Origin: a candidate division FCPU426 bacterium
GTDB lineage: Bacteria; Oederibacteriota; Muellerivitia; Muellerivitales; Muellerivitaceae
Reading direction: 5' to 3'
NCBI GenBank assembly: GCA_027452205.1
Contig: DAIDGV010000003.1
Location: forward strand, 62,001 to 126,000
DNA: 64,000 nucleotides
Part shown: piece after piece, positions 16,759 to 25,856 of the stretch
How positions within the stretch are numbered: the first letter of the stretch is position 1
Layout of the letters: each line of letters opens with the position of its first letter
Notes under the pieces: model-generated
What the model was told of the DNA's origin: nothing
Databases searched by the model: none
What the model saw: the letters and a program-made list of their open reading frames with translations, nothing else
Program-made: the position numbers and the translations under genes

Positions 16759-17349
16759 ATGAAAAAGATCACCGCGAAACAATTGAACGAGATCAAAGAG
16801 TGGGTCCGAACCCAAGTGAGCGCCAAACGCTATGAACACATCCAAGGGGTCGTAAGATCGGCGACTTTGTTGGCTGCTCGTTATGGAGCGTCCGTTGAAA
16901 AGGCGCAAGCCGCCGCGTGGCTGCATGATTGCGCTAAAGAGCGCAGTCGATCTGAGATGCTGAGTTGGATCCGCAAGAGCCCCTTCAAGCTTGATCCGGA
17001 TGAAAGAGCGATCCCCGCCTTGTGGCACCCCCATGCGGGAGCGGGTATGGCCTTGAATTTATGGAAGATCGAAGACAAGGACGTTTTGCAGGCGATCCGG
17101 TGCCACACTTTGGGAACCCCTGAAATGTCCCTGCTGGCCCAAATTGTTTTTGTCGCCGATTTCATCGAACGTGGCCGGACTTTCGAAGGTGTGCAAAAAA
17201 TGCGGCTTGTCGCGAAGCGGGACCTGCGGTCCGCGGTCCTTCTTAAATGTTCCATGACGATCGAATATCTGTTCTCAAAAAACATGAGGGTGCACGCCCG
17301 GCTCTTACAGACTTGGAACGCCTTTTTGGCGGCTTCCGGGGCAAAATAA
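16759..17349 (+). CDS. yqeK: YqeK-like HD-domain phosphohydrolase
   Basis: A 196-residue HD-superfamily enzyme. The metal motifs are RYEHIQGV (His), WLHDCAK (His-Asp), ALWHPHAGA and IRCHTLGTPEMS, and the late signature FVADFIERGRTFEGV is characteristic of YqeK. Characterised YqeK proteins hydrolyse diadenosine tetraphosphate symmetrically to ADP, so this gene may remove a stress dinucleotide. YqeK is commonly beside nadD and rsfS; neither is here. It is 11 bases after yggT and probably in the same operon. Confidence 0.88.
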   Translation: MKKITAKQLNEIKEWVRTQVSAKRYEHIQGVVRSATLLAARYGASVEKAQAAAWLHDCAKERSRSEMLSWIRKSPFKLDPDERAIPALWHPHAGAGMALNLWKIEDKDVLQAIRCHTLGTPEMSLLAQIVFVADFIERGRTFEGVQKMRLVAKRDLRSAVLLKCSMTIEYLFSKNMRVHARLLQTWNAFLAASGAK

Positions 17350-17415
17350 GGGCGATTTTTGTTTTGGGGAATGATAGGATGACGCCGTTTTGGCGTTAGC
17401 CTCGAAAGGGACCCA

Positions 17416-17778
17416 GTGGAATCCATTACCGAAAGAGAACGGTTCAAAAGCCTCTTTTTGAACTCGACGTCCCGGTTACTATTGGGTGTCTGGGTCTTGG
17501 CCAAGGGTTCGAAATTCCCGTTCAAATCCATCGCCGAATTGATCTCGGTCTCAGAAGACGGACTGGACCCCAAGTTGCAGACTTTGGCCGGAATGGGACT
17601 GATCCACATCGTGACCGACAACCGGGGGGAGAGGGCGATCGAGTTCTTGCCCGCGCAATCGCCGGAGATCGAGAAGATCGTTCAAGACCTATTCGAGTCC
17701 CGCCGAAGCGATTATGAGGCTATCGACCTAAAATTACGGTCGCTGATCTACAAAACCCTATTAGAGATGAACATTTAA
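17416..17778 (+). CDS. Small winged-helix-like protein
   Basis: A 120-residue soluble protein that I do not recognise. Residues about 5-85 read like a winged helix-turn-helix: a helix with LLLGVWVLAKG, then FKSIAELISVSEDGLDPKLQTLAGMGLI as the helix-turn-helix, and IHIVTDNRGERAIEFLP as the wing. The remaining third is helical and charged, possibly for dimerisation. It could be a transcription factor acting locally. GTG start with GAAAGGG upstream; its stop is two bases from the argS start, so it is cotranscribed with argS. Confidence 0.65.
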   Translation: MESITERERFKSLFLNSTSRLLLGVWVLAKGSKFPFKSIAELISVSEDGLDPKLQTLAGMGLIHIVTDNRGERAIEFLPAQSPEIEKIVQDLFESRRSDYEAIDLKLRSLIYKTLLEMNI

Positions 17779-17779
17779 C

Positions 17780-19414
17780 ATGGCTTCCCAAGACATTTTT
17801 TCCATCCAAAAAAATCTTGCCGATAGTTTGGCCGAGGCTATCCAAAGCTACGGCGTGAGCGATGTTCCGGTCACGATCGAGCGGCCTAAAGATAAATCCC
17901 ATGGAGACTTTGCTTGTCCGATCGCCATGCATTTGGCCAAAAAGCTCAAAAAGCAACCCTTAATGATCGCGCAAGAGATTGTTCAAAACCTAAAGGTCGA
18001 TCAGAAGATGGTCGAACAAGTAGCGGTGGCTCCACCCGGGTTCATCAACATTAAATTAAGACACCAAGCTTTTCACCAGACGTTGGAACAAGTATTGAAA
18101 ACAGACGGTGACTATGGGAAGAACGACCAGGGCAAAGAGATCAGATTGCTGTTGGAATTTGTTAGCGCGAATCCTACCGGCCCGTTGAATATTGTTAGCG
18201 CCCGGGCCGCGGCCTTGGGCGACTCTATCGCAAAATTGTTGACCGCTTCAGGCGCCCAAGTAACTAAGGAATATTATGTGAATGACGCGGGTGTCCAAGC
18301 CCGCCTTTTTGGCGAATCCTTGATCGCCGCTTGTGACCGTCTGAAGGGTGGCACGGCCCAAGCACCGGAAGGCGGATATCAGGGCGCTTATATGGACGAC
18401 TTGGCGAAGGATTTCGTTAAAATTTCGCCCGCTCCTGATCCGGGACAATGGGGGATGGATCAGGTCATTGAGTGGCAAAAGAAGTCATTGGAGCGGTATG
18501 AGGTTCGATTTGACAATTGGTATTCCGAAAAAAAGAACCTGCACGACAAGGGTTTGGTCACCGCGACCGTTGAAAAACTCAAAAAAGCCAATTTGACCTA
18601 CGAAAAGGACGGGGCTGTTTGGATCAAGGTGTCCGAATTCGGCGCCCCGAAGGATGAGGTCCTGGTCAAAAGCGACGGATATCCGGCCTACTTCGCCGCG
18701 GATATCGCTTATCACATTGAAAAATACGAACGGGGTTTCAACCAGATCGTCGATATTTGGGGCCCGGACCATCATGGACATATCATCCGCATGAAAGCGG
18801 CGCTTCAAGCGGCGGGGTACCAGGTCGAACGCTTTTCGGTCATCATTGCCCAGCAAGTGAACTTGCTGGAAGCCGGTGAAAAGGTAAAGATGTCCAAGCG
18901 CGAAGGGAAATTCGTCACCATGGACGAACTTTTGGACCAAGTGGGAAAGGACGCGGCCCGGTTCTTTTTTGTCATGCGAAGCGCGAACAGTCATTTGGAT
19001 TTCGATATCGAAGTGGCCAAAAAGCAGACCGAAGAAAACCCAGTCTTTTACATTCAATACGCTCACGCCAGGATATTCAGCCTACTCAGGAAATGTGCCG
19101 AAAAAGAATTGACGCCTGCCAAGACCGCTTCGGATTTTGGGTTGCTTCAGGAACCAGAACCCCTTTTGCTCTTGAAAGAGCTCATGGAATATCCACAATG
19201 GGTCCTGGAAAGCGGGAAAGCCCTAGAACCCCACCGTTTGGTGGTTTATTTGCAGACGCTGGCGGCGGATTTCCATGTGTTTTACTCTAAACACCGTATT
19301 TTGGACGCGCCGCCTGATGTAGCCCGCGCTCGGCTTGCTTTAGCCTTGGGTGTTAAAACGGTCCTACGCAACGGGTTGGGTTTGTTGGGCGTCTCGGTTC
19401 CGGATCAAATGTAA
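17780..19414 (+). CDS. argS: Arginyl-tRNA synthetase
   Basis: A 544-residue class I synthetase that charges tRNA-Arg. The N-terminal Add1 domain (HGDFACPIAMHLAKKL), the catalytic Rossmann region and the KMSKR loop (KVKMSKREGKF) are clear, and the C-terminal DALR-type anticodon-binding domain is present. Odd: the region that should carry the HIGH signature reads SANPTGPL followed by NIVSAR (residues 137-142), with neither histidine. The rest of the fold looks intact, so this is probably a naturally divergent ArgRS and not a dead gene; it is the only argS visible. It overlaps the next gene in a TAATG junction. Confidence 0.95.
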   Translation: MASQDIFSIQKNLADSLAEAIQSYGVSDVPVTIERPKDKSHGDFACPIAMHLAKKLKKQPLMIAQEIVQNLKVDQKMVEQVAVAPPGFINIKLRHQAFHQTLEQVLKTDGDYGKNDQGKEIRLLLEFVSANPTGPLNIVSARAAALGDSIAKLLTASGAQVTKEYYVNDAGVQARLFGESLIAACDRLKGGTAQAPEGGYQGAYMDDLAKDFVKISPAPDPGQWGMDQVIEWQKKSLERYEVRFDNWYSEKKNLHDKGLVTATVEKLKKANLTYEKDGAVWIKVSEFGAPKDEVLVKSDGYPAYFAADIAYHIEKYERGFNQIVDIWGPDHHGHIIRMKAALQAAGYQVERFSVIIAQQVNLLEAGEKVKMSKREGKFVTMDELLDQVGKDAARFFFVMRSANSHLDFDIEVAKKQTEENPVFYIQYAHARIFSLLRKCAEKELTPAKTASDFGLLQEPEPLLLLKELMEYPQWVLESGKALEPHRLVVYLQTLAADFHVFYSKHRILDAPPDVARARLALALGVKTVLRNGLGLLGVSVPDQM

Positions 19415-20136
19415 TGAGGTCACTTTTGAAAAGATATTTCCTGCTCTTATTAGCTTTGGTCCTCACCCAGGGTGCTTGTGTTGGCTCAAAAGCGAAGGAT
19501 GTCACTGTTGGGCCTGAAGTCCAAAAAATTCACGACCTGCTCGCGAAAGGGACATACGACGACGCATTGAAACTTGCCAAAGAGCTTTCGGCCAAAACGC
19601 CGGCTTCGCCGGACGCGGACCAAGCGCTTTATTTGCAAGGTTATATCCTGGCCTATGACAAGTCCGACCTGGAAAGTTGCCGTCCACCCCTGAGAAAATT
19701 ATTGGTGGATTTTCCACATAGCTCGTTGTTGATCCCGACCCAAAAGATGATCGCGGACACCCAATATTGGCAGGGCCATTACAAGGGTGCGGTCGAAGAA
19801 TATAAAAAGCTCGAAAGTATGGGTGACGCGAACTTAGCGCTTTATGCCAAATTGCAGATCGGTAATAGCTTGTTGTTGAACGACAAGGTGAATGACGCTT
19901 TGACCCGCTATAAGGACCTGATGGACAAAAATCCAGGCACTCCCATTGCCGATTCGGCCCAATTAATGACTGCGAACGCTTATTTAAAGTTGCAGAATAT
20001 CCCCCAGGCAAAAAAAGAACTGAAGAAACTCATCGCTCAAAGCCAGAACCATGACATACAAGAATCCGCCCAAAAAGCGCTAAGGCAGATCGAGGAAGAG
20101 GCGTCTTTCGACAAAGCCGAGCATAAATCCAAATAG
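19414..20136 (+). CDS. TPR lipoprotein (TadD-like position)
   Basis: A 240-residue exported protein with a lipoprotein-type signal (LALVLTQGAC, Cys near residue 22) and about five tetratricopeptide repeats covering the rest (for example KGTYDDALKLAKELSAKTP and LLNDKVNDALTRYKDL). TPR lipoproteins act as scaffolds in the periplasm. It directly precedes tadB- and tadC-like genes, the setting in which TadD, a pilotin-like TPR lipoprotein, is found in Tad pilus loci, so that role is possible but not shown. Its ATG shares a base with the argS stop. Confidence 0.8.
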   Translation: MRSLLKRYFLLLLALVLTQGACVGSKAKDVTVGPEVQKIHDLLAKGTYDDALKLAKELSAKTPASPDADQALYLQGYILAYDKSDLESCRPPLRKLLVDFPHSSLLIPTQKMIADTQYWQGHYKGAVEEYKKLESMGDANLALYAKLQIGNSLLLNDKVNDALTRYKDLMDKNPGTPIADSAQLMTANAYLKLQNIPQAKKELKKLIAQSQNHDIQESAQKALRQIEEEASFDKAEHKSK

Positions 20137-20148
20137 GCACTGGCTGAC

Positions 20149-20994
20149 ATGAATAATTGGATGATCTCGATCCTTGGATTGGTCGGCGCTGGTTGTCTTA
20201 CTGGTGTCACTGTGAATTCATTTCTGTCGCGCTTTTCATTACCCACATCTGTTCTTCCTTATGAGCCTCGAACCCTCCCGAAATTTAAACCCGAACAACG
20301 TCCATTGGCGGCACTTGCTCTCGTTGCTATCGTGTTGATGTCTTTTGGCCAAGTTCTTTGGGGACTCCTCTTTCTTTTGATAGGAGTGGGGGTCTGGTAC
20401 TTTTCCAAAAATGGATCGCGATTGATCGAAGGGCATCAAAGATCCAAAAACTTGGTCCAAATGCGGGAGCTTTTTCCACAAGCCCTGGGCATGTTTATTC
20501 AAGCCTTGAAAACGGGCCAAACTGTGCCGCAGGTACTCGAATATCTTTCGAATGAATTGCCACAACCCTTGCGTCAGGAATTCTCATTGGTCTGTATGGA
20601 GATGAATTTAGGTCTGTCCGCCGAAGAAGCTTTGAGCAAAATGAACGAAAAATACCCGGATTTTTCCGAGTTTGGCCGGTTCCTAGAGTCTTACAAGATA
20701 TCCCGGCAAACGGGGGCAAACCTGACCCACCTTCTTCAAGTGCTCCTGAATGGCATGGAAGAGAAGAACCGGCTCTTGCGCAAAATGAACGCAATGACAT
20801 CGCAGGCAAAATTGTCTGGATTGGTCATGGGGCTTTTGCCGTTTTTGTTGGGTTTGGTCTTTTTTGTTATGGATCCTTCTTTAATGGTGCCGTTGGTGAC
20901 CACGCCGGGCGGCTGGGGGATCCTTTGCGCCGCGGCCGTTCTTGAGAGCATTGGGTTTTTATGGATCCGTCAATTGCTTCGGTTGGAGATATAA
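20149..20994 (+). CDS. tadB: TadB-like type II/IV secretion inner-membrane platform protein
   Basis: A 281-residue polytopic membrane protein of the T2SSF/TadB family. One membrane segment is at the N-terminus, another around residues 62-83, and a pair near the C-terminus (about 220-275). The cytoplasmic domain has the family pattern (LFPQALGMFIQALKTGQTVPQVLEYLS, in which short stretches are conserved; NLTHLLQVLLNGMEEKNRLLRKMNAMTSQAKLSG). In Tad systems it forms the platform with TadC above the ATPase TadA. Neither the ATPase nor the pilin is nearby. It ends exactly where tadC begins. Confidence 0.87.
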   Translation: MNNWMISILGLVGAGCLTGVTVNSFLSRFSLPTSVLPYEPRTLPKFKPEQRPLAALALVAIVLMSFGQVLWGLLFLLIGVGVWYFSKNGSRLIEGHQRSKNLVQMRELFPQALGMFIQALKTGQTVPQVLEYLSNELPQPLRQEFSLVCMEMNLGLSAEEALSKMNEKYPDFSEFGRFLESYKISRQTGANLTHLLQVLLNGMEEKNRLLRKMNAMTSQAKLSGLVMGLLPFLLGLVFFVMDPSLMVPLVTTPGGWGILCAAAVLESIGFLWIRQLLRLEI

Positions 20995-21861
20995 ATGATC
21001 TATCTCTTGTTAGCGATATCGACGGTAGCCTTGGGCTGGGCCGTTTGGGAAACGACACTGACCTTTTTGGTCAAGCTCGACAAAGATCAACAGCAAAGGC
21101 GTTTGAGCAACATCGTTCAAAATAAAACGGCAATCCCGTTACAAGCCTACATCGAGACCTTTCGGGAGAAGTTCTCGGTCATGGCGACCCATTCGGTCCT
21201 GCAAAAGTATCTGACTTATCTGGAAACCCAGCTCAGAAGGGCCAATATTGACCGATTCAAACCCATGGATCTGGTGGCCTATCAAGTCCTGGCTGCTTTG
21301 GTCTTTAGTTCAACTTTTGGTCTGCTGGCGGACAGTGTTGAATTGGCCCTGATCAGTTTTGCTGGCGGTATTGTCCTTCCGATCGTTTGGCTTACTGACA
21401 AAGCTCATAAAAGGGAAAATGACCTGCTGCGGGAACTGCCTAATGCTTTGGAAATTTTGGCTTTGTGTTCAGAGGCGGGGCTTTCTTTGGAACAAGGTCT
21501 CGATCAATATCTGAAGAACGCCAAAACAGGGCCCCTGAAGGAAGAACTTTTCAAAATCATGGAACAGACCCGAAGCGGGGCGGGGCGCAAGAAAGCGTTC
21601 TTGTCCGTTACGGAAAAACTGCAACTCACCGACTTTTCGCTTTTCTCGACGAGTGTGATCCAGGCGGAACGCTTCGGCACTGGCATAGCGAAGACACTTC
21701 AACAACTTTCGATGACCTTGCGGGATAAACAATCCCAACGGGCGGAAAAAGCCGTTCAGGAAATGCCGGTCAAGCTCTTGTTCCCTTTGATCTTGTTCAT
21801 CATGCCAGTGACCTTTTTGATCATTTTCGGTCCCATTGTTCTCCAGTTTATGGGCCACTGA
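20995..21861 (+). CDS. tadC: TadC-like type II/IV secretion inner-membrane platform protein
   Basis: A 288-residue membrane protein of the same T2SSF superfamily as the preceding gene, with N-terminal, central (about 100-145) and C-terminal (about 255-285) membrane segments. The cytoplasmic domain carries ELPNALEILALCSEAGLSLEQGLDQYL and the late FGTGIAKTLQQLSMTLR signature typical of TadC. Starts immediately after the tadB stop and overlaps the DUF192 gene by one base. The pair lacks TadA, TadZ, RcpA and Flp pilin in the window, so the rest of the machine must be elsewhere if it exists. Confidence 0.87.
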   Translation: MIYLLLAISTVALGWAVWETTLTFLVKLDKDQQQRRLSNIVQNKTAIPLQAYIETFREKFSVMATHSVLQKYLTYLETQLRRANIDRFKPMDLVAYQVLAALVFSSTFGLLADSVELALISFAGGIVLPIVWLTDKAHKRENDLLRELPNALEILALCSEAGLSLEQGLDQYLKNAKTGPLKEELFKIMEQTRSGAGRKKAFLSVTEKLQLTDFSLFSTSVIQAERFGTGIAKTLQQLSMTLRDKQSQRAEKAVQEMPVKLLFPLILFIMPVTFLIIFGPIVLQFMGH

Positions 21862-22187
21862 TGAATATGGAAACGTCCCAAATCAAAGTAGCGCGGACCT
21901 ATCTGGTCCGGCTCGTCGGCCTGATGGGCCGGACCCAATGGCCTTTGGACCATCAAGGTCTCTATTTCCCGTCCTGCGGGTCGGTCCATACTTTCTTCAC
22001 TTTTTTGCGGCCGGACCTTCTTTTTTTGGATAAAAACAATAAAATACTCCGCGTTGTTCCCTCAGCCAAACCTTGGCTGATCTTTTTCGGCCCCACCCAC
22101 ACTTACGGATGCCTGGAGCTCCCTCAAGGCGCCTCTCAACAACGGGGATTACGAGAAGGTACGACCATCGATGAGTTGTTCCAATAA
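21861..22187 (+). CDS. DUF192-family protein
   Basis: A 108-residue protein matching the DUF192 pattern: [14 protein letters not shown], then a strand ending [29 protein letters not shown], and a C-terminal GCLELPQG strand. The Cys-x-x-x-His section is typical of the family. Function is unknown in general; the fold is a small beta-barrel. DUF192 proteins are often found near type II secretion or pilus genes, which fits its overlap with tadC. There is no signal peptide, whereas many relatives are exported. Confidence 0.8.
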   Translation: MNMETSQIKVARTYLVRLVGLMGRTQWPLDHQGLYFPSCGSVHTFFTFLRPDLLFLDKNNKILRVVPSAKPWLIFFGPTHTYGCLELPQGASQQRGLREGTTIDELFQ

Positions 22188-22203
22188 CCAAGGAGCTCAC
22201 CCT

Positions 22204-23508
22204 ATGTCCCCTGATTTCTTGAAAGCCGATCCGCAAGTTTGGGAAGCCAACCACAATGAATTGATCCGGCAGAACGAGAAATTGGAGTTGATCGCTTCGG
22301 AGAACTTCACCAGCCTGGCGGTCATGGCCGCCCAGGGCGGAGTGATGACCAATAAATACGCCGAAGGTTATCCGGGTAACCGTTATTACGGGGGCTGTGA
22401 GAATGTGGACGTGGTGGAGAACTTGGCCCGCGAAAGGGCTTCGAAATTGTTCTCGAACGCTGAATATGTGAACGTCCAACCCCATTCGGGTAGCCAAGCG
22501 AACATGGCGGTCTATTTCACCTTCATCAAGCCGGGTGATACGGTCCTTGGATTGGACCTGTCCCATGGCGGGCATTTGACCCATGGCAGCAAGGTCAATT
22601 TCTCGGGGAAAATGTACAACTTCTTCGCCTATCAAACCCGCAAAGAAGATGGACGGGTCGATATCGATCAGGCCCGGGACCTAGCCCGCAAGCATAAACC
22701 CAAAATGATCAGCATCGGCGCTTCAGCTTATTCCCGGGATTGGGATTATGCCGCTTTTCGTCAGATCGCCGATGAGGTCGGCGCTTTCTTGTGGGCGGAC
22801 ATCGCCCATACGGCGGGCTTGATCGCCGCCGGGGAATTGAACAACCCCATGCCGCATTGCCACGTGGTCACGACCACGACCCACAAGACCCTGCGTGGAC
22901 CCCGCGGCGGAATGATCTTGATGGGCAAGGATTTTGATAATCCTTTTGGGATTACCGCACCTAAGAGTGGTCGGACCCGCAAAATGAGCGAATTGCTCGA
23001 CAGCCAGATCATCCCAGGGATACAGGGTGGGCCTTTGATGCATGTGGTCGCCGCTAAAGCGGTAGCTTTTAACGAGGCCCTGCTGCCTTCTTTTAAGGCT
23101 TACGGAAAACAGGTTCGTGCCAATGCTAAGGCCATGGCGGAAGCCCTGACTGGTTATGGTTTTCAGATCGTTTCGGGCGGTACGGATAACCATTTAATGT
23201 TGATTGACTTACGGAACAAAGGGGTCAATGGTAAGCAGGCTCAGTTGGCCTTGGATGAGGCGAACATCACGACGAACAAGAATTCTGTTCCATTCGATAC
23301 CGAGTCACCCCTTTTGACCAGCGGAATCCGTTTGGGGGCCCCCGCTTTGACGACCCGTGGTTTTAAAGAGAGCGAGTTCAAACAAGTGGCCAAGTGGATC
23401 AACGACATTGTTTCGGCGCCGGAAAGTGAAGCGGTACGCGCCAAGGTTAAAGGTGAGATCGGGGAATTGACCAAAAAATTCCCTCTTTATCCTGAGTTGT
23501 TGGCTTAA
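22204..23508 (+). CDS. glyA: Serine hydroxymethyltransferase
   Basis: A 434-residue PLP enzyme that interconverts serine and glycine while loading one-carbon units on tetrahydrofolate. Signatures include [10 protein letters not shown] near the N-terminus, [36 protein letters not shown] and the PLP-lysine motif [13 protein letters not shown]. Full length. The frame is open from 22171, but the ATG at 22204 is used because AAGGAG lies at the right distance and homology starts there. Its stop is three bases from that of a convergent gene; I see no terminator hairpin between them. Confidence 0.97.
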   Translation: MSPDFLKADPQVWEANHNELIRQNEKLELIASENFTSLAVMAAQGGVMTNKYAEGYPGNRYYGGCENVDVVENLARERASKLFSNAEYVNVQPHSGSQANMAVYFTFIKPGDTVLGLDLSHGGHLTHGSKVNFSGKMYNFFAYQTRKEDGRVDIDQARDLARKHKPKMISIGASAYSRDWDYAAFRQIADEVGAFLWADIAHTAGLIAAGELNNPMPHCHVVTTTTHKTLRGPRGGMILMGKDFDNPFGITAPKSGRTRKMSELLDSQIIPGIQGGPLMHVVAAKAVAFNEALLPSFKAYGKQVRANAKAMAEALTGYGFQIVSGGTDNHLMLIDLRNKGVNGKQAQLALDEANITTNKNSVPFDTESPLLTSGIRLGAPALTTRGFKESEFKQVAKWINDIVSAPESEAVRAKVKGEIGELTKKFPLYPELLA

Positions 23509-23511
23509 AAA

Positions 23512-24498
23512 TTACTTTGTCGTTTTGACAGTGGGGGTAGGGACCGCCACTGCAATTTGGGTCGCCCAGGTCGGCGACGATCCGCCATTGGTGGTCAGAG
23601 CTTTTACATCCAGGCCGCTGACACTCATCACGTAAACGTTCAAATTCGTGTCATCTCCGGTCCCGTAAGCCGTGTAATAGACCTTTTTGTCGCCTTGACC
23701 GAACCGAGGGGATAAAGAACGGACACTATTGGTCAAGTTCAAAGGATCGGTCCCATCAGCCTTGGCTATGTAGATCTGAGTCACGTTGCCACGGTAAAGA
23801 TTGAACAAGATCTTTGTGCCGTCCCTTGAAAAGCTCGCCGAACCGACGTTCCAATCGGTGTATTCGGTCAACTGCTTGATCGAGAGGTCGGACATATTCA
23901 AGGTGTAAAGATTGTAAACGCCATTATTCTCATTGGAGATATAGAGGACCAGCTTACCATCGGAAGAGAAGCTGGGACAAAGGGCGGAGTGACTAGCCAG
24001 CACGGTCTTGGGATTGTAACCATCCGCGTCGACCATCCAGATATCGCCGTCTTGGGCATAAAGAATGGACTTCTCGTCGGTTGACCAAGCCGCTGAGTCG
24101 TTGATCAAAAGATTTTGAACATTAGAACCCAACCCATCCTTTTCACTGAAGGTCAATTGGGTCCTTTGACCGCTGGTAAGATCCATTTTCCATAGGTTGT
24201 AAACGCCGGTGTCGGCGTTGGACCAATAGACCACTTGATCCCCCTTGGGAGACGCGACAGGGAACCATTCGGTACTCTTGCCGCTGGTCAAGGGTGTAAC
24301 TTGTGAATTGGCCAAGTTCATCTCGACCAAATGACCGCCTTGCACAAAGATGACATTCCCTAAGATGGGAATAGGGGTTGGAACTGGGGTGGGTTGGACT
24401 ACCGCGACCTTTTTAGGACGGCAAGCCATAGAAGTGCACAGGCCCACGGCCAGTAGGGTAACTAGTGCGATCTTCGAAATTAAAAAGGTTCTGTTCAT
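23512..24498 (-). CDS. TolB-like beta-propeller lipoprotein
   Basis: A 328-residue exported protein: signal segment ending SMAC (Cys about residue 24), a Pro/Thr-rich linker (VQPTPVPTPIPI), then a six-bladed propeller made of PD40/TolB-like repeats, seen as repeated SPKGDQVVYWSNADTG..YNLW, STDEKSILYAQDG, SSDGKLVLYISNENNGVYNLY and SRDGTKILFNLYRGN units. It ends in a second Pro/Thr tail. Such propellers bind partner proteins in the periplasm. The start at 24498 overlaps the stop of the upstream propeller gene (ATGA), so the two are made together. No tolQ, tolR, tolA or pal is nearby. Confidence 0.83.
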   Translation of the reverse strand: MNRTFLISKIALVTLLAVGLCTSMACRPKKVAVVQPTPVPTPIPILGNVIFVQGGHLVEMNLANSQVTPLTSGKSTEWFPVASPKGDQVVYWSNADTGVYNLWKMDLTSGQRTQLTFSEKDGLGSNVQNLLINDSAAWSTDEKSILYAQDGDIWMVDADGYNPKTVLASHSALCPSFSSDGKLVLYISNENNGVYNLYTLNMSDLSIKQLTEYTDWNVGSASFSRDGTKILFNLYRGNVTQIYIAKADGTDPLNLTNSVRSLSPRFGQGDKKVYYTAYGTGDDTNLNVYVMSVSGLDVKALTTNGGSSPTWATQIAVAVPTPTVKTTK

Positions 24499-25772
24499 TT
24501 TTTTGACCAATCCGGGAATTGGATTCCCGTTAAAGCGATCCGTGTCTTGTTCATTCCGTTCGCCGAGTCCATGATCCAAAGCTCACCATTTGCTGTGTAA
24601 GCGATCTTCGTTCCATCCGGTGACCAAACGGCATAGTCAATAGCATCTTCGGTCAGGAATTTAAAAGCCGGAATGTCTTTATCATTCTTAGGAGGGTCCA
24701 AGACCGCGACATGAAATGTAGGTTCAGTGGGTGTTTTTTTGGCCAAAACTAGGACTCTTTTTCCGCCATCGGCAGGTGTAAAAGCCAAGATACCTCCCAG
24801 GATCGGGAGCGTACCGACATACAGGCCTTTAGGGGTCGTATCCTCGACCGTGGTGGAATAGACGGAAGATTCATCGGATAAATAAGCCAGTTTTGAGGCA
24901 TCCGAGCTCCAGCTGATCAAAGGAACGGACTTGAGGGATTCAACCAAGGTTAGAGTGTCTTTCAAACGGGGATTGGCGATCTTGATGCTGTAATAGTTAT
25001 CGCCTTTGTGGACGGTATAAGCGATGAACTTATTTTCCCGGTGGGGCGCCCATTGAAGCGAGGAAATGATGTAATCGGGATCGGTCGTTACCAGGGTGGT
25101 TTGGATCAAATTGTCCAAATTGACGACCCAAATCTGATTCTTATAGCAATAAGCGATCTCATCACTTTTGGGTGACCAAGTGAAAGGGGTATCCAACTTT
25201 GTTGAGGTTGGTTTGGTCATATCATCCCATGAGGTCAACTGGGTCAATTGGGTGGAGCCTTTTTGAGCGACATATAAGTTGACCTTGCCGTCGTTGACCG
25301 TTGAAAGGAAAGCGAGCACTTTACCATTGGGAGACCAAAGGGGGTGCCAGCTGCTGGTGCCGATGGGCGTCAAACGGGTCCTTTCGGTCCCGTTGATGTT
25401 CATGGTCCAAAGCGTGGGTTGGCCATTTTCGATGGTGGTAAAAGCAAATTTTTCGACGTCTACTGGAACAGGTGTGGGAGAAGGGGTGGACATCGTCGTA
25501 TTCATGACTTTTGTGGAGATGATTGTGGAAACGGCTTTGGGCGCGGTTGATTTCAGGATCGCCGGAGCGCTCGAGACAGCGGGTACCGGCATCGAAACGG
25601 GATTGGCTACAGAAGGAGCCTTAGATGGAGCCGCCGTATTATTGGCTTGCTTAAAGAAGGGGAGGGAACGTTTTCCGCAACCGGGGATGTTAACGTCGCA
25701 ACCACTGGAGACCATTAGAAGAAGCATCAACATTGCGGAAAAGATGGAAAGGCTTTTGAAGGTTTCTCGCAA
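24495..25772 (-). CDS. TolB-like beta-propeller lipoprotein
   Basis: A 425-residue exported protein with a clear lipobox (MLLLMVSSGC), a long Pro/Ala/Thr/Ser-rich linker to about residue 105, and a PD40/TolB-like propeller with repeated motifs such as SPNGKVLAFLSTVNDGKVNLYV, SPKSDEIAYCYKN and SPDGTKIAYTANGELWIM. It is paralogous to the next gene, with which it overlaps in ATGA, suggesting local duplication and joint function, perhaps as a heteromeric surface or periplasmic scaffold. Function is otherwise unknown. A good promoter lies at 25814-25842. Confidence 0.83.
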   Translation of the reverse strand: MRETFKSLSIFSAMLMLLLMVSSGCDVNIPGCGKRSLPFFKQANNTAAPSKAPSVANPVSMPVPAVSSAPAILKSTAPKAVSTIISTKVMNTTMSTPSPTPVPVDVEKFAFTTIENGQPTLWTMNINGTERTRLTPIGTSSWHPLWSPNGKVLAFLSTVNDGKVNLYVAQKGSTQLTQLTSWDDMTKPTSTKLDTPFTWSPKSDEIAYCYKNQIWVVNLDNLIQTTLVTTDPDYIISSLQWAPHRENKFIAYTVHKGDNYYSIKIANPRLKDTLTLVESLKSVPLISWSSDASKLAYLSDESSVYSTTVEDTTPKGLYVGTLPILGGILAFTPADGGKRVLVLAKKTPTEPTFHVAVLDPPKNDKDIPAFKFLTEDAIDYAVWSPDGTKIAYTANGELWIMDSANGMNKTRIALTGIQFPDWSKK

Positions 25773-25813
25773 AGTTCCGTTCCTGGTAAGCGTTTGATTG
25801 AGTTCTGCAAGGC

Positions 25814-25842
25814 AGTTTAAATTTTAAGTGAGTGAAAGTCAA
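25814..25842 (-). promoter_or_regulatory. Sigma-70 promoter for the propeller lipoprotein pair
   Basis: Read on the - strand: TTGACT (plus positions 25842-25837), 17-base spacer, TAAACT (25819-25814). The spacing is ideal and it lies about 40 bases upstream of the lipoprotein start. Confidence 0.65.
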
Positions 25843-25856
25843 TTAAATCGGCCTAT

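Noticed and set aside
22188-22203. A riboswitch before glyA
   Set aside because: Only 16 bases separate glyA from the preceding gene, too little for a riboswitch, and no known fold is seen upstream.
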